This document shows positions 15,714 to 23,320 of a DNA stretch of 44,082 nucleotides, piece after piece. Both the position numbers and the translations under genes were made by a program. The DNA comes from Spirochaetales bacterium (GTDB taxonomy: Bacteria > Spirochaetota > Spirochaetia > SZUA-6 > DRHE01): the NCBI GenBank assembly GCA_030604195.1, contig JAUVWI010000023.1, positions 1 through 44,082 of the forward strand, written 5' to 3'. The stretch's first letter is position 1; every line of letters begins with the position of its first letter. Under the pieces are notes generated by a model. That model ran no database searches, was not told the DNA's origin, and saw only the letters and a list, made by a program, of their open reading frames with translations.

Positions 15714-17021
15714 CTATTTAATGTATCCCGCTTTTTTCATTAACTCTTCCACTTCGGCCTGCGCTTTGGACAGAGCCTCTTTGGGTGATAATTTCCCGGC
15801 TACAGCCATGGACAGATATATGCCAAAGGTGTTTTCCACCTCATTCCAGTTTGCAATCCTGGGTCTGGGCGTTGAATTCGCTATACAATCTTTTAGTATA
15901 GGATAATGTTTGAATTCATCCATCTTGACCAATTCCGGATCAGTAAAAACAGATAACCTGGTAGGAGGAGTGCCCATTGACCTGGCATGCTCTTTCTGTT
16001 TTTCCGCCGATGTTGCCCAGTAAATAAAATCAAAAGCCAGCTCTTTGTTCTTGGAACCTGCCGGAACCGCTGCGATCCAGTGTCCTATTTCGGACGATCC
16101 GGTGACTGTTCCGGATGGAATCGGGGCATAACCGATCTTCCCTACTATCTTGGACTGCTTGGGGTCTTCAAAGGCAGGAACAAAGGCAGGCCAGTTAATC
16201 GTGGTTGCTGCCGTACCCTGTAACATATGGGTGGCCAGTTGCTGAGCATTAAAACTCTCCGCACCCGGAGGAGAGACATCCTTGAGCTTTATGAAAAAGT
16301 TCAACGCATTCAGCGCTTCAGGTGTGTCAATCTGTACCTTGCTCTTATCATCGCTGAACATGTGCCCTCCGAAAGACCAGAATACAGGCATGAATTGGGC
16401 TACAACAGGATTCCCCTGCTGCCCCCGCAACACGTAGCCGTAAACGCCTTTTTCCGAATCGGATATCTTCTTCATTATTGTATAGGTCTCGTCCCAGGTT
16501 TTAGGGGCTCTGTTCAGGCCATATTTGGCAAAAAGGTCTGCCCGGTAGAAAAACATCTGGGCATTACCGAAGAATGGCATGGCATAGACTTTTCCCGTTT
16601 TATAGGGGTAATGACATATGGCAGCCGAAGTCGGGATAAAGTCATCTGACAGGCCTGATTCTCCCTTTTTCTGGAAAAAGGGTCCCAAATCGGTAAGCCA
16701 GCCATTCTCCGCATACTGGGTAAACCAGGGATCGTCCAGAAGGACAATATCGTAGAGCCCGGTTCCCTGTGACATGTCCAGGACCTGCTTTTCGAAGAGA
16801 TTTGAATAAGGCGCTTCCACTACCTCCACTTCAATACCCTTTAATTTAGCGTAGGCCAAAAGCGCTTTCTTTGTTGTTTGGCCCTCCACGGAGTTCAGGG
16901 TTGCCAGAACCAGCTTTCCCTTTACTTCGACTTTTTCTTCCTGCCCGCCACCGGCAAAGACACTTACTGTCAGCCCCAAGAGCAGCAGAGCCACCAACAG
17001 GTATTTCGCTAACGTGTTCAT
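15714..17021 (-). CDS. CUT1 sugar-binding protein (extracellular solute-binding protein family 1)
   Basis: Periplasmic or membrane-associated receptor of 435 residues. The true start is the ATG at 17021, preceded by AAGGAGG with a 5-nt gap; a longer open frame to 17240 runs into the LacI gene and should be ignored. The N-terminus MNTLAKYLLVALLLLGLTVS is a signal peptide with probable cleavage after VFA, leaving GGGQEEKVEVKG, a style frequent in spirochaetes. No lipobox cysteine is visible. The SBP family 1 fold is indicated by length and by blocks such as YDIVLLDDPWFTQYAENGWL, AMPFFGNAQMFFYRADLFAKYG, PKTWDE and WATSAEKQKE. The ligand is a sugar or polyol that cannot be named from sequence. 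Confidence 0.92.
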   Translation of the reverse strand: MNTLAKYLLVALLLLGLTVSVFAGGGQEEKVEVKGKLVLATLNSVEGQTTKKALLAYAKLKGIEVEVVEAPYSNLFEKQVLDMSQGTGLYDIVLLDDPWFTQYAENGWLTDLGPFFQKKGESGLSDDFIPTSAAICHYPYKTGKVYAMPFFGNAQMFFYRADLFAKYGLNRAPKTWDETYTIMKKISDSEKGVYGYVLRGQQGNPVVAQFMPVFWSFGGHMFSDDKSKVQIDTPEALNALNFFIKLKDVSPPGAESFNAQQLATHMLQGTAATTINWPAFVPAFEDPKQSKIVGKIGYAPIPSGTVTGSSEIGHWIAAVPAGSKNKELAFDFIYWATSAEKQKEHARSMGTPPTRLSVFTDPELVKMDEFKHYPILKDCIANSTPRPRIANWNEVENTFGIYLSMAVAGKLSPKEALSKAQAEVEELMKKAGYIK

Positions 17022-17073
17022 GTTAGCCTCCTTAAAATATATTTGGCAGACCACGAATGGTCTTATCCACTTT

Positions 17074-18117
17074 TTAATTGACAATAGAATCAATGTTTCC
17101 CCGTAAACCGATATCAATCCTGGTATAGACAGAATCAGAAGGGGGCTTCCTCCCGTCCACGATGAACTCATATAAGATCTTAATGGTCTGATAGCCCTGA
17201 CTAAAAGGGTCCTCTCCAATCGCCGCACTGACCGTGCCATCCTTTAACATAGCTATTGTTTCCGGGAAAAAATCAAAACAGATCATCTTGATCGATCCGC
17301 ACTTTCGCGCTTCTTTTAAAGCCCTGCCCACACCGGCGGGTCCATTCCCGGTAGTCAGATAAATGGCCTGAATATCCTCTCTCTTCAGCAATATTTTTTT
17401 GGCTATCAGGTAAGCCTCTTCCGAGGAGTCATGATCTTCATAAATTCCTGCAATTTGAATTCCCGGGAAACTGGCTGTCAATTCCTGCCTGAAACCATCC
17501 ATACGCAGTTTATGCACCAGCACATTTGCAAAGGCCGTAATCACGATTACCTTACCCTGCCCATTCAGAAATTTCCCCATAAGTTCTCCTGCAATCCTGC
17601 CGGCACGAATGGGGTCCTGTCCAACGTAGCATAGCCGTCTGCTTTTCGGCGAATCCGTGTTAAGGGTTACCACGGGAATATTAGCCTTAACGGCTTCATC
17701 TATCAAAGCTTTTAAAATCTCCGGGTCAGCAGGGGCAATTCCAATTCCGTCTACAGCGTTTGCCAGAACATTTTTCATTATTTCCTGTTCCTTAACTGCA
17801 TCGTGTACACTTGTTTCATGCCATTTTATATTGACAACCCGGCCATCCAGCACCGATAAAAATGATTTAGCACCCTGTTTAACCTTTTTCCACAACAGAT
17901 CACCGGGAGTGATTATTGCTATATTGACACTACGCCCGGTTACCAGAAATTGAGCTATTTTATTGGGTGAATAACCCAATGCCGTAGCCTTAGCAATAAC
18001 TCTTGTTTTAACCCGGTTACTGATTCCCTTCCTATTATGCAGGGCTCTATCAACTGTTCCCCGTGATATATTTAACGCTTGAGCAATATCTTTCTGGGTG
18101 ACATTCTTTTTTGACAT
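17074..18117 (-). CDS. LacI-family regulator with RbsB-like ligand domain
   Basis: Transcription factor of 347 residues. DNA-binding domain VTQKDIAQALNISRGTVDRALHNRKGISNRVKTR, then a ribose/galactose-binding-protein-like domain (VNIAIITPGDLLWKKVKQGAKSF, DGIGIAPADPEILKALIDEA, IPVVTLNTDSP, YVGQDPIRAGRIAGELM, FDFFPETIAMLKDGTVSAAIGEDPFSQGYQ). It is the first gene of the CUT1 operon, 52 bp upstream of the binding protein, and probably regulates it. Its own promoter carries the operator TTGCAAGCGCTTTCTGCAA, and a second copy of this whole promoter lies before the Afu-like transporter at 22.3 kb. It may therefore also control that operon. Confidence 0.88.
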   Translation of the reverse strand: MSKKNVTQKDIAQALNISRGTVDRALHNRKGISNRVKTRVIAKATALGYSPNKIAQFLVTGRSVNIAIITPGDLLWKKVKQGAKSFLSVLDGRVVNIKWHETSVHDAVKEQEIMKNVLANAVDGIGIAPADPEILKALIDEAVKANIPVVTLNTDSPKSRRLCYVGQDPIRAGRIAGELMGKFLNGQGKVIVITAFANVLVHKLRMDGFRQELTASFPGIQIAGIYEDHDSSEEAYLIAKKILLKREDIQAIYLTTGNGPAGVGRALKEARKCGSIKMICFDFFPETIAMLKDGTVSAAIGEDPFSQGYQTIKILYEFIVDGRKPPSDSVYTRIDIGLRGNIDSIVN

Positions 18118-18157
18118 CCTTTAAGTTGCCTCAAATAATAGACTTTTTGACTTACAG

Positions 18158-18284
18158 TCCGTGCTCGTGCACGCTATAATAATCAAGTATAGCAGAATAA
18201 ATAAGAATTGCAAGCGCTTTCTGCAATTCTGCTTAAAAATATTCTTGACCGCTGCCTGAGTTGGAATTAAAGTCTATGGCAAAG
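18158..18284. repeat. 127-bp direct repeat, copy A (divergent promoter region)
   Basis: Copy A of a 127-bp direct repeat; copy B is at 22334-22460 in the same orientation, exactly 4176 bp away. I count seven mismatches (18174, 18181, 18231, 18234, 18251, 18254, 18279) and no gaps. It holds a minus-strand promoter with operator for the LacI gene and a plus-strand promoter-like pair, TTGACC (18245-18250) and TAAAGT (18268-18273). Similarity stops on both sides. The plus-strand promoter here faces a pseudogene and the antisense strand of an ABC ATPase gene. Confidence 0.9.
18186..18226 (-). promoter_or_regulatory. Promoter and operator of the LacI/CUT1 operon
   Basis: -35 TTGCAA (18213-18208), 16-bp spacer and -10 TATACT (18191-18186), reading leftwards into the LacI gene at 18117. 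The LacI-type operator TTGCAAGCGCTTTCTGCAA (18208-18226), with core AAGCGCTT, overlaps the -35 box, which points to autorepression. Confidence 0.7.
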
Positions 18285-18334
18285 ACAAGTGGTAGAACTC
18301 TCCCCACTGTAATTATCTTAAAGAATACAATTCC

Positions 18335-18464
18335 AGTAAAAGATATACGATTTTCGGAAAGTGGAGAATCCGCATGTGTATAGGAATCGAAGCCCAGATG
18401 GCGGCTGAGCGCTTCTGCGACCTGGGGTGTAATGGCAATGTAAAGGGGCACACGTGGAGTTCTC
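18335..18464 (-). pseudogene. Relic of a UROD-superfamily gene (about 40 codons)
   Basis: Reading leftwards from 18454, forty codons closely match residues 24-63 of the UROD-like protein at 11664-12794: both contain ITPQVAE, the YTH-DSPLSENRIS segment and RVPL near the start. There is no start codon. The preceding bases run directly out of the stop codon of the ABC ATPase gene in another frame, and similarity ends abruptly after the ISFT codons near 18335. About 85 percent of the gene is missing. It lies downstream of the ABC operon at the same relative position as the intact UROD gene in the CUT1 operon, and 50 bp from repeat copy A. It is probably a deletion or recombination scar. Confidence 0.85.
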
Positions 18465-19544
18465 CTACACTTTTTCTGAAATAATGTGCGTCTTTCTAGG
18501 ATGGAAGCGCAGATACACCTCATCCTTATATATACCCATTTCGCTGGGATCAGAAACATCCACCAGTAATGTTTCCTCCCCGGCTTCTACCCAATAGCGA
18601 ATATGAGGACCTTCAAAGATGAAGTTTCTTATTTTCCCCTTTAGGATATTGGTTTGATCACTGGGGGCTTTTTTAAAAAGGTCTATAGTTTCAGGTCTAA
18701 TGCATATTGTAATAGCATCTCCCCTTTCAACATCTTGGTCCGGTTCATCTATCCGTAGAAAGGTCTTTCCATACTGCGCCTGTATGTACCCTTTACTTTT
18801 CTGTGTGACCCTTCCTTTAAGGAGATTGGCTGTGCCCACAAAATCCGCCACAAAGATACTTACTGGTTTGTAATAAATTTCCCATGGAGAACCCGTTTGC
18901 GTTAGCTCTCCTTTATTCATGACGGCAATCTGATCAGAAAGGGCTAAGGCCTCTGCCTGATCGTGGGTCACATATATAGTAGTTATTCCCAGCTGCCTCT
19001 GTATCTGTCTAAGTTCAGCCCGGATTGTCATTCTAAGTTTAGCATCCAAATTGGAGAGGGGCTCATCAAGGAGAAGGACCTCAGGTTCCATTACCAGTGC
19101 TCTGGCCAGGGCCGCTCTCTGCTGCTGCCCGCCGCTGATCTGTCCAGGATTGCGTTTCTCAAGTTCCTGGATACCCAGAAATTCCATGGTTCTTCCTACC
19201 CTATTTTTTATCTCCTTAGCTGAGAGCTTTTGTATCTTTAAACCATAGGCTATATTCTCACCAATACTCATATGCGGAAAGAGGGCATAATCCTGAAAAA
19301 CCATAATTGCGTTACGCTGGTGAGAGGGAACATAATTGATCAAGCGCTCTCCGATATAGATCTCCCCTTTCTCTACCTCATAAAAGCCGGCTATAGTGCG
19401 TAGCATTGTGGTCTTACCGCAGCCGCTTGGTCCGAGAAAAGTTGTAAAACTGCCTTTGGGAACATCTATAGAAATATTTTTTAAGGCTTGGACATTGCCG
19501 AAGCTTTTTGCGACATTACAAATTTTTAGATGGACCGAATTCAT
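18465..19544 (-). CDS. AfuC/FbpC-like ABC transporter ATPase (system 1)
   Basis: ATP-binding subunit of 359 residues for the transporter encoded just upstream. Walker A GPSGCGKTT (38-46), Q-loop VFQDYALFPHM, signature ISGGQQQRAALARAL, Walker [18 protein letters not shown]-loop [14 protein letters not shown] and a C-terminal TOBE region. The FbpC/PotA/PhnT group is clear. Specific use for iron, phosphonate or sugar phosphate cannot be decided from this subunit. It is more AT-rich than the paralogous ATPase at 24832-25905. Its stop codon abuts the UROD relic. Confidence 0.9.
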   Translation of the reverse strand: MNSVHLKICNVAKSFGNVQALKNISIDVPKGSFTTFLGPSGCGKTTMLRTIAGFYEVEKGEIYIGERLINYVPSHQRNAIMVFQDYALFPHMSIGENIAYGLKIQKLSAKEIKNRVGRTMEFLGIQELEKRNPGQISGGQQQRAALARALVMEPEVLLLDEPLSNLDAKLRMTIRAELRQIQRQLGITTIYVTHDQAEALALSDQIAVMNKGELTQTGSPWEIYYKPVSIFVADFVGTANLLKGRVTQKSKGYIQAQYGKTFLRIDEPDQDVERGDAITICIRPETIDLFKKAPSDQTNILKGKIRNFIFEGPHIRYWVEAGEETLLVDVSDPSEMGIYKDEVYLRFHPRKTHIISEKV

Positions 19545-19559
19545 TGATTCTCCCCAGTA

Positions 19560-21170
19560 CTAAATTTTAAATAAATCTATTCTCTTGCCGCTGACCAATC
19601 TAGCAATTCCTAAAACAGTAAAGGCAATTACCAAGAGAGATGTTGTCAGAGCAGCAGCCTTGCTATAGAAACCGTCACTTACCAAGTTCATAATTGTAAA
19701 GGTAGCCACTACATTTCTCGAAGTTGATAGAAACACAATCACGCTGAGAGTGGTACTGGCGCGGATAAAGGAAACAACAAATGCAGAAAATAAAGAGGTT
19801 TTTATGAGGGGAGCTTCAATCTGATAAAATATCTTCATGCTTCCGGCCCCGAGATTTGAAGCTGCCTCACCCAGGGAGGGAGAGATCTGCTTAAAGGCTC
19901 CTATACCTGTTTGATAACCCATGGAGATATTCCAAAACACAAGACTAAGAATAATGATTGCAGCAGTTCCGTATATATCCATAGGAGGCCGGGTAAAGGC
20001 TATGGAGTACCCAATTCCGAAAAAGATGCCTGGAAGAGCGGCAGGAAGAATACAGGTAAAATCGACAAACCTATTCAGGATAAAATTTTTTCGTGAGACC
20101 AAGAAAGCAGCGATCATAGCAAAAGCGGAACTGAAGAAACCAGCTAAGATAGCAAAAACAAAGCTATTAAACAGCTCGGATGAGCGCGAAAATATGCTTC
20201 CAATGTACTCGAGAGTGGGCGTCCAGTCGAACCCCCACCCTTTGACAAAAGCGCCCATAATCAGGGCAATATAAACCAGTATGATCATTATGGAAACCGT
20301 CAAACAAATGATAAAGAGAATGAGTCGCATATACCATTTGGTACGTTGCCTTTCAATCCTGGTAATTTTCCCGGTAATGGTCACATATGAAGTCTGACCC
20401 ACCCAGTAGCGCTGCACCAAAAAGATAAGAAAAGAGGGGATGAGCAGAAGCGATGATAAAACCGCCGCACCTCTTACATCCCCCCATCCCGCAACACGCA
20501 TCCAGGCCTCTGTAGCTAATACGGAGAAATCGCCGGCAATCATTATAGGATTGCCAAAATCGGCCAGAACTAAAATAGAAACTAAAAGAGCCGCTCCGGC
20601 AACTCCAGGTCTGGCTAGTGGAAGAGTTATTGTCTTAAATAATTTGAAGCCAGTAGCTCCCAAGTTCCTTCCAGCATATTCCAGGCTTGGAGCAATGGAC
20701 TGAAGTACGCCCTCCATAACCATGGCAGCCATGGGGAAAAAAGCAATCGTTTCTGAGAGCCAGAGCCCCCGCCAACCGAAAATACTAACCCTCAAGCCCA
20801 GGAGCTGGGCAGTTATTAGACCGCTTTTCCCGAACATCATCACGTAGCTGAAAGCGACCATAAAAGGAGGAGAGAATAAAGGTAGAATGGATATAACCTT
20901 AAAGAATTTTTTTAAAGGAACATCGGTTCGGGTTATGGTATAGGCAAAGATAAACCCAAAAAAGGTAGCCGTGGTGGTGGAGAGGACGACCATTAAAAGG
21001 CTGTTCTTAATGGCCCTTAAATACCTCTGATTCTGTGGCACATCGATAAAATCCTGGAAGGACGGGTAACTGAGAACCCTTATAATAGGATAAACAACGA
21101 AGAATAAGAGGCACAGAATAATTATCAGTAAAATAATAAATAAAAAAGGATCCCTAATGAGTTTTCTCAC
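19560..21170 (-). CDS. AfuB/FbpB-like double-domain ABC permease (system 1)
   Basis: Inner-membrane permease of 536 residues holding two fused permease domains with about twelve helices. Two EAA loops are visible: EYAGRNLGATGFKLFKTITLPLARPG (first half) and GEAASNLGAGSMKIFYQIEAPLIKTS (second half). This fused layout is typical of FbpB/AfuB/PhnU-type importers. The paralogue at 25902-27968 is about 150 residues longer at the N-terminus. The ATPase gene follows after 15 bp. A hairpin separates it from the binding-protein gene. The gene appears AT-richer than flanking loci, in line with separate acquisition. Confidence 0.9.
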   Translation of the reverse strand: MRKLIRDPFLFIILLIIILCLLFFVVYPIIRVLSYPSFQDFIDVPQNQRYLRAIKNSLLMVVLSTTTATFFGFIFAYTITRTDVPLKKFFKVISILPLFSPPFMVAFSYVMMFGKSGLITAQLLGLRVSIFGWRGLWLSETIAFFPMAAMVMEGVLQSIAPSLEYAGRNLGATGFKLFKTITLPLARPGVAGAALLVSILVLADFGNPIMIAGDFSVLATEAWMRVAGWGDVRGAAVLSSLLLIPSFLIFLVQRYWVGQTSYVTITGKITRIERQRTKWYMRLILFIICLTVSIMIILVYIALIMGAFVKGWGFDWTPTLEYIGSIFSRSSELFNSFVFAILAGFFSSAFAMIAAFLVSRKNFILNRFVDFTCILPAALPGIFFGIGYSIAFTRPPMDIYGTAAIIILSLVFWNISMGYQTGIGAFKQISPSLGEAASNLGAGSMKIFYQIEAPLIKTSLFSAFVVSFIRASTTLSVIVFLSTSRNVVATFTIMNLVSDGFYSKAAALTTSLLVIAFTVLGIARLVSGKRIDLFKI

Positions 21171-21189
21171 AAATTTATTCTATTAGAAA

Positions 21190-21225
21190 TAAACAGGTAG
21201 ATGGAAACATCCACCCACCTGTTTA
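21190..21225 (-). repeat. Hairpin between binding-protein and permease genes (system 1)
   Basis: Arms TAAACAGGT (21190-21198) and ACCTGTTTA (21217-21225) give 9 perfect base pairs, with further partial pairing (GATG/CATC) inside. It lies in the 68-bp gap after the binding-protein stop, the same position as the hairpin at 15668-15703 in the CUT1 operon, and probably adjusts expression of the permease relative to the binding protein. Confidence 0.65.
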
Positions 21226-21238
21226 GCCCTTTTAAAAG

Positions 21239-22267
21239 CTATTTGCCGGTTATTTTCGCCCACTCTTTTTTCCACACGTCAATTTTTTCCGCTGCTTTTT
21301 TAAGATCCCAGGTAGCAAGCTCAAGTGTTTTAAAGTCAGGGACACCCTCAGGAAGGGCAACACCCTTTCTCACCGGATAGCGGAAGCCATTGCGGGCATT
21401 TATTTCTCCTGCTTTTGTAGAGAGGAGAAAGTCGACAAATTTCCTTGCACATTCCGGATGGGGAGCTCCCTTAATAATGGAAACTGAACCGATCTCATAG
21501 CCCGTGTTCTTAGGAAAAACCACCACAATGGGCAGATTCCCCTGTATCTTTGCTTTCAGGGTGTCATGTCCCCAGGCGAACCCAACGATGGCCTCACCCT
21601 GGCTGACCAGCGGCACAGAGCCGTTTGCTCCCTTGGTGTACTGGGCCACATTAACATTGAGTTTTCGGATATAATCAAAGCCCGCCTCTTCGCTTCCCAG
21701 CCTGAAAATTTGTGCTGCCATCATCAGATAAGCCCCGCCGGTGGTCGCCGGGTTGGAAGCAATCACTTCCCCTTTATACACAGGATTGAGAAGATCGTCC
21801 CAGGTGGTGGGGGGTTTTATTCCCTTTGGAGCGATTTCTTTCTGGTAGCGGCTCTCATTGTAAAGCATGCATAAAGCCCCGAGGTACCAACCGGTCCAAT
21901 AACCGTCCGGGTCCATAAACTCGCCTGAAATTCCAGCTTCCTTCACTACAGGGGATTTATACGGCTCAAGGAAGCCTACGGCAGCAAGATCAGCGTGATA
22001 ATTGGAATTGCCTCCTAAGAAAATGTCAGCCCTGGGATTGGATGCTTCAGTTTTAATTCTGCCTGAAACTGTTCCCGCTTGAGCAATCTGCAGTCCAATC
22101 TCGACATCGATCCCTGTTTCTTGCTTAAAAGCTGAGGCAAGTTCATTTAATGTTTTTTCATCAAAGGCTGCATAAACAATCACCTTTTCCTCCACCTCTT
22201 CCTGCCCGACAGCGAAGATACTGGCAGCAAGCATCAGGATAAATAGACCTAGAAAAATCTTTTTCAT
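21239..22267 (-). CDS. AfuA/FbpA-like periplasmic binding protein (system 1)
   Basis: Binding protein of 342 residues. Signal peptide MKKIFLGLFILMLAASIFA, then VGQEEVEEKV. The family is that of ferric, phosphonate and sugar-phosphate binders. The adjacent-tyrosine pair that binds iron in FbpA is not visible. Instead the protein has SNPATTGGAY (171-180), His234-Asp235 (WGHDT) and Glu258 (GYEIG), with 23 residues from Asp to Glu. I recall His205, Asp206 and Glu229 as hexose-phosphate ligands in AfuA of Actinobacillus, which have the same spacing. A phosphorylated sugar is therefore the preferred ligand (inference). RBS GGAGG stands 7 nt before ATG. The promoter lies in repeat copy B, 100-120 bp upstream. 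Confidence 0.88.
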   Translation of the reverse strand: MKKIFLGLFILMLAASIFAVGQEEVEEKVIVYAAFDEKTLNELASAFKQETGIDVEIGLQIAQAGTVSGRIKTEASNPRADIFLGGNSNYHADLAAVGFLEPYKSPVVKEAGISGEFMDPDGYWTGWYLGALCMLYNESRYQKEIAPKGIKPPTTWDDLLNPVYKGEVIASNPATTGGAYLMMAAQIFRLGSEEAGFDYIRKLNVNVAQYTKGANGSVPLVSQGEAIVGFAWGHDTLKAKIQGNLPIVVVFPKNTGYEIGSVSIIKGAPHPECARKFVDFLLSTKAGEINARNGFRYPVRKGVALPEGVPDFKTLELATWDLKKAAEKIDVWKKEWAKITGK

Positions 22268-22361
22268 AACAGATCCTCCATGAAAATTTTTTTATAATTA
22301 TCCCGGCTGTTCAGGCCGGAAAAATTATTGCCATCCGTGCTCGTGCACGTTATAATGATCA

Positions 22362-22402
22362 AGTATAGCAGAATAAATAAGAATTGCAAGCGCTTTCTGC
22401 AA
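22362..22402 (-). promoter_or_regulatory. Promoter and LacI-type operator for transporter system 1
   Basis: -35 TTGCAA (22389-22384), 16-bp spacer and -10 TATACT (22367-22362), with operator TTGCAAGCGCTTTCTGCAA (22384-22402) over the -35 box. It is identical across the core to the promoter of the LacI gene at 17074-18117, so that regulator should bind here too. A small hairpin (CCGGC/GCCGG, 22303-22319) follows in the 5' leader. Confidence 0.68.
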
Positions 22403-22420
22403 TTCTACTCAAAAATATTC

Positions 22421-22449
22421 TTGACCTCTTCCTGAGTTGGAATTAAAGT
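22421..22449 (+). promoter_or_regulatory. Promoter for the iolI-like gene
   Basis: TTGACC (22421-22426), 17-bp spacer and TAAAGT (22444-22449), 34 bp upstream of the ATG at 22484. The -35 box is strong and the -10 box moderate. AAGGA (22470-22474) serves as the ribosome-binding site. Confidence 0.55.
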
Positions 22450-22483
22450 CTATGTCAAAGCTAAAAACAAAGGACAAAACGAA

Positions 22484-23320
22484 ATGATTGAGAATTCAAG
22501 GATCAGCCTTAACCGGATTATCTGCCCCTCACTGGAGCTGGAGGATTTTTTCAAGCTTACCGCAGAGTTGGGACTGCAGAAGGTGGAACTGCGCAACGAC
22601 CTGCCCGGCAGGGGAATAATCGACGGCAAAACACCGCCTGAGGTAAATAATTTATGCCGGAAGTACAACATCAGGATCCTGACGATTAATGCGCTGCAGA
22701 AGTTCAATCTGGCGGAGAACCACTCAAAAGCTAAAGATGAATTAAAAGAGTTGATTAATCTCGCTCTTGCCATTGATTGCCCGGCAATTGTGCTCTGTCC
22801 CAATAACGACACTGAAGAGCGGAGAGATCCTGAAACGATATTTAAGGAAACGGTGACTGCTCTGAAATCCTTTGCCCCGTTATTTGAAGAAAGCGGGCTG
22901 CAGGGTTACGTTGAGCCCCTTGGCTTTGCCGAATCTTCAATAAGTTCCCTGATCACAGCCATGCAGGCTATTCAGGAGTCGGGCAGTCCGAATTACCAAA
23001 TAGTTCACGACACCTTTCACCATTTCCTGGGGCCCGATAATCTGGATCAGCTGAAAAGAGATTATAATATCTCCTACACCGGCCTGGTTCATATGTCCGG
23101 TGTAGAGAGCGCTATAACAGTGGCTGAATTCAGGGATAAACACCGGGTTATGATTACCGCGGCCGACAGGCTGAAGAATCTTGATCAGTTAACCTGGCTA
23201 GAAAATTGCGGCTATAGGGGTGATTTTTCCTTTGAGCCCTTTGCACGGGAAGTACAGAAGTTAAATACTGTTGAGCTAAAGCTTGCTGTCAGGGAAAGTA
23301 TAGATTTTATTAATCGTTAG
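22484..23320 (+). CDS. IolI-like inosose isomerase / TIM-barrel sugar isomerase-epimerase
   Basis: Xylose-isomerase-like TIM-barrel protein of 278 residues, the length of IolI. It resembles the IolI-type proteins found in rhizobial inositol loci as I recall them: GLQKVELRNDLPGR near the N-terminus, TINALQKFN, GYVEPLGFAESS with a metal-binding Glu, VHDTFHHFLGP with Asp and His ligands, LVHMSGV and FSFEPFA with a C-terminal ligand Glu. Such enzymes interconvert keto-inositols or related keto sugars. It could instead supply the 5-keto-L-gluconate epimerase step (IolO), but closer similarity is to IolI. It is the only plus-strand gene of the 7-29 kb island and stands alone, with a bidirectional terminator overlapping its stop. 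Confidence 0.72.
   Translation: MIENSRISLNRIICPSLELEDFFKLTAELGLQKVELRNDLPGRGIIDGKTPPEVNNLCRKYNIRILTINALQKFNLAENHSKAKDELKELINLALAIDCPAIVLCPNNDTEERRDPETIFKETVTALKSFAPLFEESGLQGYVEPLGFAESSISSLITAMQAIQESGSPNYQIVHDTFHHFLGPDNLDQLKRDYNISYTGLVHMSGVESAITVAEFRDKHRVMITAADRLKNLDQLTWLENCGYRGDFSFEPFAREVQKLNTVELKLAVRESIDFINR

Larger units (their letters stand above)
22334..22460. repeat. 127-bp direct repeat, copy B (divergent promoter region)
   Basis: Copy B of the repeat described at 18158-18284. It sits between two divergent genes: its minus-strand promoter faces the AfuA-like gene and its plus-strand promoter faces iolI. This copy makes functional sense on both sides, whereas copy A is functional only on the LacI side. 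Together the two copies bracket the whole system 1 transporter and the UROD relic. Confidence 0.9.

Noticed and set aside
17022..17240. Extended N-terminus for the CUT1 binding protein (open frame to 17240)
   Set aside because: It runs into the LacI coding region, while the ATG at 17021 has a perfect AAGGAGG and begins a signal peptide.
18161..18173. CGTGCACG-containing palindromic sequence as a separate operator
   Set aside because: It occurs only as part of the 127-bp repeat and is downstream of the -10 box. The symmetry is short, so no regulator can be assigned.
18233..18559. Apparent 108-residue gene on the minus strand
   Set aside because: The frame begins inside the ABC ATPase gene and only its middle 40 codons resemble a protein (UROD). 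It is a relic, not a functional gene.
18465..22267. Annotation of this operon as a ferric iron transporter
   Set aside because: The binding protein does not show the iron-binding tyrosine pair, and has the AfuA-like His-Asp and Glu spacing instead.
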